Below, in pieces: positions 1 through 10,354 of a stretch of 64,000 bases of DNA. Each line of letters starts with the position of its first letter. The first letter of the stretch is position 1. This DNA is from Protonemura montana. Its lineage: Eukaryota; Arthropoda; Insecta; Plecoptera; Nemouridae. Where the stretch lies: assembly GCA_947568835.1 (NCBI GenBank), contig OX387602.1, positions 31,048,133-31,112,132 of the forward strand. Reading direction: 5' to 3'. The position numbers and the translations under genes are program-made. The notes under the pieces were generated by a model. The model ran no database searches. It worked only from the letters and a program-made list of their open reading frames with translations, and had not been told where the DNA came from.

Positions 1-429
1 GTGTACGTGCAAATGCGTGGTAAATCTGAGTTTTCGTTATAATTTAGGATTACTGGTCGTTCAATACAATTAAGCCTGAAGTGGATAGGTTTTTTATTTA
101 CTTTTCTTTTTTTTTGCTGGTCTGGCAAGCCTGCATCGTCTGTCTTTCATCTTTCATCTGTGGTTTCTAATGCAGTATTATCCGTGTATTTTCTATACGT
201 ATTCTTTCTTTTTTTTTACATAATCATCATCTATTATTTCTGCCTCTTTTAACTAACTCAACGTAATAAACTAGTATTCCTCGTAGTTTGTATCAAACAG
301 TTTTACTCAAAAGTCCCTTTGAGGGCAAATCTGGCCCAACACGTAGGCCCAAGGAATTACAAGCTTGCGCCGGATTAGCTGGCTCTACCGGGACCGAGAG
401 AATGCCGAGAGGACGACGTGAAGCCAACT

Positions 430-770
430 GATAATCATTCTTAAAACATTTTATTATTAACAACACTATAACTGTCTTAAAAATTGATCCCCAAACAGGG
501 ACTCAGAATCAGAATCAGAGTGACTGAGTATTCACAGCCTCTTGGTTCTACTCCTTGGAGATCCGTCATTCTCATCAAATATACTAAAATCGTCTCAAAA
601 AGCCCGTGTCCGAGTACCTCAATGGTTCAGAGCAACACTCGCGACAGGTGGAGATCGGGGTTCGAGTCCGCGTTTGGGCATCAATTTTTGAGACGGTTAT
701 AGTGTTGTTAATAATAAAAATCCCCGCGCATTGCAAGCGTTTGCAATTTAAATAAAATTTCATCCTAATT
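430..770 (+). repeat. tRNA-module inverted-repeat element, near full length
   Basis: The tRNA-like module lies at 608-680, with D-arm, A-box-like and B-box-like (GGTTCGAGTCC type) sequence. It is bracketed by the inverted motif TCTCAAAAA / TTTTTGAGA. The outer left end (about 441-500) is the reverse complement of the outer right end (about 670-735), so the whole element can fold back. Further copies or pieces lie at 2468, 16285, 21190, 21971, 34597, 36780, 38315, 39470, 40380 and 62632. Confidence 0.75.
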
Positions 771-1019
771 CTTAAAACACTTTGGACCGTCATCCAACAA
801 AACTATCTTTTCCAAGCCTGAGAAGTTATTTGTGACAGTCTAGGTACTTACATAGCGGTAATTTGTTTTGTTGGCATTGAAATTGTCTGAATCATGTGAC
901 CGGTGACAGATTTGCTAGCGTTTCGAGCTAAGATAAGCCTGTCACCCGATTGAAGCACCTCACCGAGATCTCATCGTTGAAACTGCCGACCATCCCAAGT
1001 CCCGTACCCAACCGAGGAA

Positions 1020-1432
1020 CACGATCGACGAACTGCGTTCGCATTTTAACAATTTTATAAATGTTTACCGTGTTCGTTGTCACTCGACAAAACTTTGAGG
1101 ACTCTGTCCGCGATCTCCGTGTCTTTCAGCTTCTAGAAGTTAAACGTTCGTTAGAAGACGTCGCATTCGCAGACGTCAACGTAGCAGTCGAAATAATTGT
1201 CGTCGTTGTGTTAGTTGTTGCCTGGCGGAAGTCTAGAGCGTTGTTTAGGACGGACGTAGCGTCTGTACGCGAACGCAGGCCAAGTCGAGTCCCTCGGTCT
1301 CGTGCCGCGCAGTGGATTGCTGACCGAGCCCTGTCTCAATCTCTGCGCCGGGCGTATGGCACGTTCTTGCGCCGTCGGCAGTTTCGCGTCCCGTTCGCCG
1401 GTGCGAACTTCGTGGGTAATGGAGCGGCTCGG
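1020..1432 (+). other. CpG-rich segment ending in a strong splice donor; possible 5' exon
   Basis: This stretch is richer in CpG than its surroundings and ends at CTCG|GTGAGT, a good donor. A frame stays open for 124 codons across it, but its peptide is not one I recognise and no acceptor or partner exon is visible. It could be a 5' untranslated exon of the CAP gene 2.5 kb downstream, part of an unannotated gene, or chance. Confidence 0.2.
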
Positions 1433-2467
1433 TGAGTTTTTCATGAAGGCAAGTGACACGTGCCAGCGGTATCTGACGCAAATCCGATCGGGTCACACGT
1501 AGTCCTACTAGAGGTGCTACTTTACGTATTACGACTTCGTTTCTCCGTATTTACGCCCTCGTCGACATTCTCACTGGTCGCGGAAAGTCCGCTCGACTCG
1601 ATTTTAACTTCGAACAAGGATAAACACCAAACTTTAAACGGAAATCAAGCGGAAATGTAAATATTTTAACCGATTTTAAGGTATGAACTAAAGAAATGCA
1701 ACGTTTCATTTTTGAATCACCTGCCTAATTACGTTAGCCAATATATCTCCATGACAGTTTCTTTCCAGGAACGAAACGAAACGTTGTTCTCTAGGAAACG
1801 TTCTCGTTCTGCCCGGTGAGGTTTCTTTTTTGTTCTGTCGAACGAATAGTTTCTTCTGGTGCTCCGTTGCAGTGCATTGTTTTATTTACACTTACTGACG
1901 AGTGGGGAATCTACGATAGTGAATAGATCATATACTCTATGAGATGGTTGTCAACCATTCTTGCTTTTTCGTTAGCCATTCTCTATGTTGATTGTCGTAT
2001 AAAGCATTAGGTAGACATTGTCTAGGTTTATTTAACTTTGTTGCTAGGCTTGAGACCCTTGCTTGAGATCATTATGCTACATTTATGATTATAGTTACTA
2101 CTACTACTTAATATATTATATTTTGTTAAACTTGTTTTTATGCAGAAAGTATTCAAATTGTAAATTACTATATTATAAGAGTATGTGATAATATATAAGT
2201 ACATGTTAATGTTGTACATATGAGAATCAGTGTGAATGAAAATGCACTTGAGATTTTTTAGATACGTTAAGTGTTATTATTTTTTTCCTGTTGATATTTG
2301 AAGTTTTCCTACCTGGCAGTTACGATCCTTTATTGAGACTATTTCCTAACACTTCTAGTGTCCTTGAAAGTTGGACACACCTGTGTCTTTATTAACTTTG
2401 CAAATATATCAAAATCAACAACAGATTTTTTTTTGATTCCCTGCAAAACAGAAGGAAAGGTAAGAAT

Positions 2468-2553
2468 GACACGTGCAACAGGTGGAGATCGGGGTTCGAG
2501 TCCCTGTTTGAGTATCAATTTTTGAGACGGTAATCGTTTTAATAAAATATTTA
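2468..2553 (+). repeat. tRNA-module element, 5'-truncated fragment
   Basis: Only the 3' half of the tRNA-like module (GCAACAGGTGGAGATCGGGG region and B box) and the following TTTTTGAGACGG flank remain. Confidence 0.7.
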
Positions 2554-3334
2554 AGTGCTTTTCGAGTGCTGACTTCTTGAAAATCCGCATCATATTCCGC
2601 TAGCTCAAACATCAATTTTGATGGCAAACATTCAAAAACTTAGCTCCAAAGTTTGAAATTGCTATGGCGCAAAGAGATTGCTTGAAATGTACCATACAAG
2701 TCAAAACAATACATAGATAAATATGTAGATAAGTATTGTACAAGAATGGTCAAAAATATTTAAAAAGGCGGTAATGAGAACAAAAACACATCTAAAACCT
2801 TAAATTTTTTAAGTTTTTTAAGAAATAAACTCATATAAATCACGTAACGGGAATATTTAAACGTAGTAAAATAAAATAGCTAAATGACTTCGTCAGTCTT
2901 TAGGGGGTGGCCATCTTCCAAATGCAGGAAAAACAGATTTGCGGGTAATCTGAAACCGGTAAGACTTTTTTCAGAATTTATTGAGTAACAAAGCTTCTCA
3001 AAGAAATATGGCGATATGAAAGCTTTGTTTATTCCTTACAGCATCATACGATAATCTTCAATTCACATTCGAAGTCAATTTTTCAGTAAAATCCGGTGAT
3101 ACGTGAAGAATCTCAGCACTTTTAGCAAGATGCCAAAACAGGCATGTATGCAAAATCTCTCTCTCATCTATGATTCTAGGTTAACACATTGGTATCCGTA
3201 AATTCTATCAACCTGGTGCTGGATAGAAGAGATATCACAGTGAGGCTACCAAAAAATCAAAGCTTTTAAAGTGAAGCTCGAACCATGGCATGTGACGTTA
3301 GAGAAGATTCTTGATTAAGTATTTTCAGTCATCC

Positions 3335-3426
3335 ACAATCATCGTCGTCAATCGTCATCATCGACTCATTCATCGACATGGCCCGTTGTCAAAACAGTAC
3401 TTCGTTAAACCTCACTAATCAATCAA
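3335..3426 (+). repeat. Diverged 5S-SINE tail fragment
   Basis: Worn match to the 3' end of the 5S-derived SINE: ACTCATTC, CATGGCCCGTTGTCAAAACAG and CGTTAAAC appear in the same order as in intact copies, followed by a run of (AATC)n. Confidence 0.55.
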
Positions 3427-3895
3427 TCAGAGCTTTGATTTATCGACAACTCATTGGTTCTCTTCATTAGTGATCCATTCATGTTTTTCGTGTCTTGCGT
3501 TGTACTGATTTTTGGCTTTAGATGGCAAAGTCCTAAGCATCACTCAATCATTCGATGGCAAGATGGTTTTAGAAGTGCTGATTCCACCTCTAATTGTGAG
3601 ACGGTTGTCTCCACACGAATTATCAAAACAAAATCTCGGTGCATGTCAGACGCGACAAAGCCAAACAAAGAAGAACTAGTTCTGACAAATCATATGGGTG
3701 ATACCAAATGTAAATACAACATTCTCATGTCCGTACGAATCTAAAATTCTTATACCCACATTTTTAAAAAGACCGAAGGGAATCTTTGCAGCAAAGGTTG
3801 GTATCAACTATTCTTATCTGATGCTGTTAAAAAAACAAAAGAGATCTTTCGTCTCTGACTGCCTAAGACTTGTGATAATTTCGTTTTTCGCTGCA

Positions 3896-6059
3896 ATGTT
3901 TCTCTGTGGCAAGCTTCTGATATTGACAGTTCACTTTGCTGTAATCTCAGCACATTTTAACAACGCTGACTATTGCTCTGTACCCACGTGCAAACCAAGA
4001 ACTCACGTCATGTGTGAATACACCGAGGTAAGACCTTGTGAATCCATCTATCTCTATAAGAAAACAATTTGTTTGGTGTAAAAGATAAGTTATGTTTTGT
4101 GTTGCTTGCCCATTGACATTCTTACCATTACCATTAGGGCGGAGGAGCCGCAACGTGCGGTATCGGACACAAACCGTACCCACTGACGAAGGAGCAGGAG
4201 TTAGACTTGCTGGACTGGCACAACAAGATTCGTGTGGAAGTGGCGACGGGCGGCTTCTTTGACGGCGTCTCCGAGCCCGTAAGCAACATGCACGAGCTGT
4301 CGTGGAGCATGGAGTTGCAAAAATATGCACAACGTTGGGCAGACCAGTGCAACTTGGTGCTTGAACTCGGCTATGACACGTGCAGAAACACAATAGGTGA
4401 GTCAATCAACGTAACCAGGCCGGTATGCATACCTGTCTGACAGTGGTGTAGTCCTACATTTTGTTTTGGGTATACGCTGGGTTATCAGGCTGTGAGTTCT
4501 AAATGCCGTGGTCATCACTAGGTTAGGTACTGGGTGGGGGTGTTTCTAATTCTTTACCTTTAGTCTATTCACTAGTTATAGTTCATAGATAGTTAATTCC
4601 TATCAACACTAAAACTACTACTTGGTGTTGGGGTAGCTGCAATCGCGCTTTCCTCGGGTGGGTTGAATGAGTACGTTGACTGCTTGGAAAAACCATTGCA
4701 TACCCATCCAGATCATACGAACCGCTACGATACACGGACTACCCACTTTTCGGAATAAACTTTGCTTTTCCAGTTTTTATAGAGCAGGTTGTAGGGAGAT
4801 TAAGAATTTTTGTTGCAAGACACATTTTAAAGTTTTGCAAAGAGTATTTTTTGGGCGTATACCCTGTTTATTTTTATTGGGTATACGCTCGGTGTCAAAA
4901 AGTGTTTTGGGTATACGGCGTCTACCCGCGTATACCCTCGGCTACACTACTGCTGTCCGAGTAAAATAACAGCTTATTTTTCATCCTAAGAATAATATTG
5001 TGTTTTTCTTTATCCACATTTTCAGACACAAAAACCGCAGTCGGTCAAAACGTGTTCAGCCACGTGTTTGCCACAGAATCAGATACAATTGATTCGTTTT
5101 TAAACAAGCTGAAATGGCAGTGGAGCAGAACACCCCTTGAAGATTCCGATCCTCAAACAATGTCAGCTCTGTCAAGGTGAATCTTGTCCGGGGTTTCATA
5201 CATCTTAATATCAAATACCGAGAGTTAGCCTCATCAGATTTTAAAGAGAGAGGAGACAGGGATGTGAAGGTGCACAATTATCAATCATGGATCGGCCAGC
5301 AACAAATATACATTAGTGTTGGGTGAAATATAAATTTTTAACAGATATTTTTAAAAAATTTTAAATGTTTGGTGCATTGTCTTAAAAAAAACTTGAAATG
5401 TTGTAACATACACATAAATACGTTTAGAAGAGTGAAAAAAAAATTGGTTTGTACCTTAGCAGTTCTAAAAAAAATAATTTTTAATTTTGTAGGGACAACT
5501 ACTTAGGCTGTGCACCTTCAGCTCATGTTTAAATAATTGATTCATTTTTAATTTCATTCATTTTAATCAGTCATATTTAATTTATTCGCTGGGTAATGCT
5601 CGACCTGTTGAAGGGTTTCCGAAACTTATATTAACTTGCACTCAAATGTGTGTGTGTATATTTTTGTTAGAAAGAGAAATAGAATATAATTAAACCAGAA
5701 AAAGCAGATTTCTGTCGCCTGTAGGCGCGGATCTCTGGAATGAAACTCATTCCTCATTCCACTGGAACAGGAGTACGCAGCAAGTGATATGGCCGGCGAC
5801 CAACACGCTTGGTTGCGCACAGACGCACTTTACCAACGGCACCCACCGCATAGCATTGATTGTGTGCAACTACGGAGGACGCGTGGACAGCTCAGCTGGT
5901 GGTCCGAGGTTCGGTGCCAGCTGCTCTGAGTGTTCGAGGTCCTCCATGTGCAGCGAGGTCAATCCCGGCCTTTGTTCGACGGCGTCCCGGACCAAGGCCG
6001 GGCTAATCGCGGTCATGTGCATAGCGGGCATTCGGCGTGGTACTCGAGGTAGTTGGTAA
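3896..6059 (+). CDS. Secreted CAP-domain protein (antigen-5 / venom-allergen-5-like)
   Basis: Four exons: 3896-4027, 4138-4396, 5026-5176, 5771-6059; 831 nt, 276 aa; all phases join. The start is chosen because it opens a hydrophobic signal peptide (residues 1 to about 20). Then comes the short Cys-rich stretch typical of arthropod antigen-5 proteins (DYCSVPTC), followed by the CAP domain. HNKIR (exon 2) and ELSW...LQKYAQRWADQC match the family, and VCNYG in exon 4 matches the last CAP signature. The motif normally written H-[FY]-T-Q-x-x-W reads STQQVIW, so the second cavity histidine is missing. The family is secreted; roles vary and some members are salivary or venom components, so no activity can be inferred here. 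The exon 4 acceptor is the least certain site; a weaker upstream one near 5708 is also in phase. Confidence 0.85.
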
Positions 6060-6063
6060 TAAA
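6058..6063 (+). promoter_or_regulatory. Poly(A) signal overlapping the CAP stop codon
   Basis: AATAAA begins inside the TAA stop of the CAP gene, and a 5S-SINE begins about 10 bp later. If used, this signal gives an extremely short 3' untranslated region. It may instead come from the SINE's A-rich target, with a real signal further on. Confidence 0.35.
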
Positions 6064-6070
6064 GATGATA

Positions 6071-6866
6071 TTTATTTATTTATTTGTGGTGTTTAACGAC
6101 GCATTGTTTTGACATCTGGCCATGCGGCACTGATCTAATGACGTCAGTGAATGAGTGGATGATGATGAACCTAATCTAGCCTAGAAGCGAGGAGGGGAAA
6201 CCCGGTGCCGGCACGTAGCCTACTCCTGTCGAAGAGCACTAAGGGGACCACCGGCTTAACGTCCCTTCCGAAGGACGGTACAACGCGAACAACAGGATTC
6301 CTTCACAAATCCATGCTGTCGAGAGGTTGATAATCAAGGCGAGTGAAGTTGCTGAACTAACTTTCATTCCTCCAACCTCTCTCCCGAACAGAACTGGTCA
6401 TGTGTATAATGGTCACCCATCCAATACCTGACCCAGGGCAGTGTTGCTTAACTTTCATCCCTCCAACCTCTCTCCTGAACAGAACTGGTCATGTGTATGA
6501 TGGTCACCCATCCAATACCTGACTCAGCGCAGTGTTGCTTAACTTTCATCCCTCCAACCTCTCTCCCGAACAGAACTGGTCATGTGTATGATGGTCACCC
6601 ATCCAATACCTGACCCAGCGCAGTGTTGCTTAACTTTCATCCCTCCAACCTCTCTCCCAAACAGAACTGGTCATGTGTATGATGGTCCCCCATCCAATAC
6701 CTGACTCAGCGCAGTGTTGCTTAACTTTCATCCCTCCAACTTCTCTCCCGAACAGAACTGCTCATGTATATGATGGTCATCCATCCAATACCTGACCCAG
6801 CGCAGTGTTGCTTAACTTCGGTGATCTCACGAGAACCATTATTTCTAACACGCCAAACCGTTCGGT
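6071..6866 (-). repeat. 5S-rRNA-derived SINE with about five tandem heads
   Basis: On the minus strand the copy begins at 6866 with a 5S-like sequence (ACCGAACGGTTTGGCGTG type, then GAAGTTAAGCAACACTG and GGATGGGTGACC, the 5S A and C boxes). The internal-control segment is repeated about every 90 bp down to about 6400. The unique body follows, then the tail GTCGTTAAACACCACAAATAAATAAA. It lies between the CAP gene and the next gene, against the CAP stop codon. Confidence 0.85.
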
Positions 6867-7023
6867 ATTAAATATGAACCAGCGCTGCCTTACGGATTGG
6901 TTTTCTGGATTTGACCTGTGTGTTTGAAACGGGATACTTATGAGGGAGCCAAAGTCAATGAGGGTTCGAAGAGATTCCAGACCACAAAGTTTATTTAAAA
7001 ATGGAATTGAATAGATGACTCGT

Positions 7024-10000
7024 CTAGAGGTCTCGTATTCCCGCGAGAAGTTCGACAAGGCGCGGGTCCACGTGTAGTCTACGCAGTCGGCACGGCAGGG
7101 ACTCGAAGTCAGCCTCCTCGACCTGTCAACCAAAAGTCCTGGCTTCGTAGCCCTTGATCTGTCATGAAGACATCTGCAAAGGTAATCAAGAAAGTCTACT
7201 TGCTGGCACAACATTGTCTTAACCTCTCTCAATCAACAGACCCAGGAGGACCTCCAAGTTCTCAAGGATTACAAGCATCCTCAATGCATCTATTGAGTTA
7301 TTGACCCTGATTATTTTATTTAGATGCATTTAGGAAGCTTGAACTAGGTAATTGTTATAATTTTGTGTGGTTCTTTTGTTATCGGAAAATTGTCAGGACA
7401 GCTCTTACCCTTGATAAAGTAACAGGTACAAGTTACGAAACGTTGGGAAATTCAGTTGTTCTTCACCTAGCAATCAAAACCCAGTTGAAATAGTTTTTTT
7501 ATAAGAAAGTCAATTTTTTTTCTGCTAACATTGAAAAAATGAAGTCTCTCATCTCATTTCAATATTTTTTTCGGGAAATTGAACCCCAATCCGCCACAGG
7601 TGGATTGCTCAGTTGGTCACGAATTTTTGACAGGTTATTAGTGTTCGTAACAATAAAAGATATCCAAGAGATTGTGGTCCCACCTCGTGGCAGGGGTCTA
7701 GAGCTCTGTCCGATGCCGCCATAAGGGCGGGGCCAAGAATCCGTTCTGCGCACGCAGCGACTCCACACCAAGCCCGGAAGTCGAGGGCGCTTGCGTCGCT
7801 CCAGCCTAGCAGACATCGGAAGTGTTGCGCCTCCTCGATCGGCACCGGCTGCCCCAGCACATCACGCAAAGCCGCGTTCACCTTCTGAGTGACCATCAAG
7901 TTCTAGTTATTAACAACAAACCCTCGGTAGAAAAACCCCTGTGTGTGGGCATCGGCATTTCGACACTTTAGAGCGTAAAGCAACTCACCGCCCCTGAGAG
8001 TCTTCTATCGACCACTTCATCATCGTCGTCTGCCTCGTCCCGGTGTAGGTTGAACACGCGGTTGTACAACTGGCGCCTGCTGGAGGTCACAGCCACATGA
8101 CCCGACGCATACTCCATCGGGGTCATTGCTATCAACAACAAGAGAAACAACTGACCTTATTCCGTTTGGGTTCTGCACTAGTGCTTTTGGCTTGATGCAA
8201 TTGTCCTCTGTGCCCATACTTAGGACAACATAACGACGGTGAGGTCTTGCTGGGAGTTACTGAGTCCCTCCCATCAATCTGGTTCCAGCTGCTGTCCCTT
8301 TATCCAGATCCGAGATGAAGCTTCTGTAGTGACGCACCGAACGGTTTGGCGTGTTGGAAACACCGGTTCTCGTTAGATCACCGAAGTTAAGCAACACTGC
8401 GCTGAGTCAGGTATTGGATGGGTGACCATTATACACATAACCAGTTCTGTTCGGGAGAGAGGTTGGAGGGATGAAAGTTAGTACAGCAACTTCATTCGCC
8501 TTGCTTATCAATCTCTCGACAGCATGGATTTGTGGAGGAATCCTGCTGTTCTAGTTGTACCGTCCTTCGGAAGGGACTTGAAGCCGGTGGTCCCCTTGGT
8601 GCTCTTCGACAGGAGTAGGCTACGTGCCGGCACCGGGTTTTCCCTCCTCCCTTCTAGGCTAGGTTAGGTTCATCATCATCCACTCATTCACCGACCCCAT
8701 TAGACCAGTGCCGCAGGGCCAGTTGTCAAAACAGTGCGTCGTTAAACACCACAAATAATAATGTAGTAACGCGGGTCCTGCTAGGAAAATGTCGGTGGTC
8801 AGGGCACTGACAGTTAAATGGGTGGACACTCACTGTTGAGCATGCGCGAGTCTAGTGGCAGCTCGAAGCGTGCGCTCTGCCGAGAGAAGACCCTCGGTAC
8901 CGACAGCCACGTGTCATCAGCCGGGGTTAGCTGCAGGCGCTTGCGCAGGACCTTGATACCCTTGCCTTCTGCCGGCCGCCGGCCGCTTGGCCAGGACCTG
9001 ATGGCCTCGACCAACGCCAACTTGCGTCGTGGGTCGAACACGCCGTCGATCATCTCGTGGTTCAGTCCTCGCCGCAGTTGCTTTAAAATAGCCGCCACGA
9101 TGAACGAGCCGCCTAGACTGGACGTCGCGGGGCCGGCGTCGGTGGGCGTCGGTCTGGAGCACTCGGGCGTCGTTGCCTCGTCGCGGGAGATCGCCGAACC
9201 GAGGGAAGGGCGCGAGGCGGGCTCGTCGCACTCGTCTCCCAAGGTGGACACCTGCGTCACAGCATTCATATGAGGTTATACTGAAGTATATTACAGTAAG
9301 ATTGCCTCAAAATTATATTGTTCATTTTACTCGTTGCTAGTTCCATTAAGTAGCAGTGAGGTAGCAATGGTTTTTGACCATTTGTATGGACACATATTTG
9401 AAAAACTGAGCACTTAACAGCGTTCCACTTCGTCAGTCAGCCAAGATCGTTTGCCATGTTTGCTCTATGATTGTTTCGACATAAGCACATCACAAGGAGT
9501 TAGATTAGTTGAACATTTATGCTTGTGCTATGCTTGCACTATGCACGTTGAGGCGATTGTGTGCAGTCCCATATGATAACCAAGTTTTAAGATCCTTGTG
9601 TGCTATACTTGTGCTTATTGCTATGTCAATTGTGTGCAGTCCCATATGATAACCAAGTTTTAAGATCCTTGTGTGCTATGCTTGTGCTTATTGCTATGTC
9701 AATTGTGTGCAGTCCCATATGATAACCAAGTTTTAAGATCCTTGTGTGCTATGCTTGTGCTTATTGCTATGTCAATTGTGTGCAGTCCCATATGATAACC
9801 AAGTTTTAAGATCCTTGTGTGCTATGCTTGTGCTTATTGCTATGTCAATTGTGTGCAGTCCCATATGATAACCAAGTTTTAAGATCCTTGTGTGCTATGC
9901 TTGTGCTTACATTGCTATGTAAATTAATTGTGAGTAGACCTTTAGCTTTTAGCCTGGACCCTGTACAGCTTGGGGACTTTACCTGTGTTTCTCCTGGCTC

Positions 10001-10274
10001 TGGAAGACCCTTGAATCCCTTGTCAGGTTCGCCTTCCGCGTCTCCGGCCGACTTCTTGCCCTTGCGTCGTTTGCCCCTACGCTTGGGCGAGTCCTCGTCC
10101 TCTTCTCCGTTGGTCTCCGTGGTGTGCAGCTTGATTTCAGGCGGCGCGACCTTCAGAGGCGTCTTCGGTGACGTCTGCAAGAGGAAGCCAGAGATTTGAG
10201 GACCACACTGCTAGCAGGAGGAGCCGACTTTAAAAGGGTTGTAGTGGCTTCCTATATTTTCCTGAAGAATCCAG

Positions 10275-10354
<80 letters not shown>

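Larger units (their letters stand above)
1..3895. other. Left flank without a convincing gene
   Basis: No exon chain with homology could be built here. The stretch holds a tRNA-type repeat near 430-770, a partial copy at 2468-2553, a CpG-rich segment ending in a good splice donor at 1432, and a worn 5S-SINE tail near 3335-3426. The rest is AT-rich sequence in which I see nothing recognisable. It may include the promoter and 5' untranslated exons of the CAP gene that starts at 3896, but nothing in the sequence proves that. Confidence 0.5.

Noticed and set aside
608-680. A functional tRNA gene
   Set aside because: The cloverleaf is good, but position 33 of the loop is not U, no T-run terminator follows, and the same sequence recurs as a dispersed repeat.
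8337-8430. A genuine 5S rRNA gene
   Set aside because: Only about the middle of 5S (A to C boxes) is kept, and the 3' third is replaced by SINE body. No copy has a complete 5S with a T-run terminator.
8818-9273. 151-codon plus-strand frame
   Set aside because: It is the complement of a real coding exon (8834-9251) of the minus-strand gene, which fits splice sites and phase.
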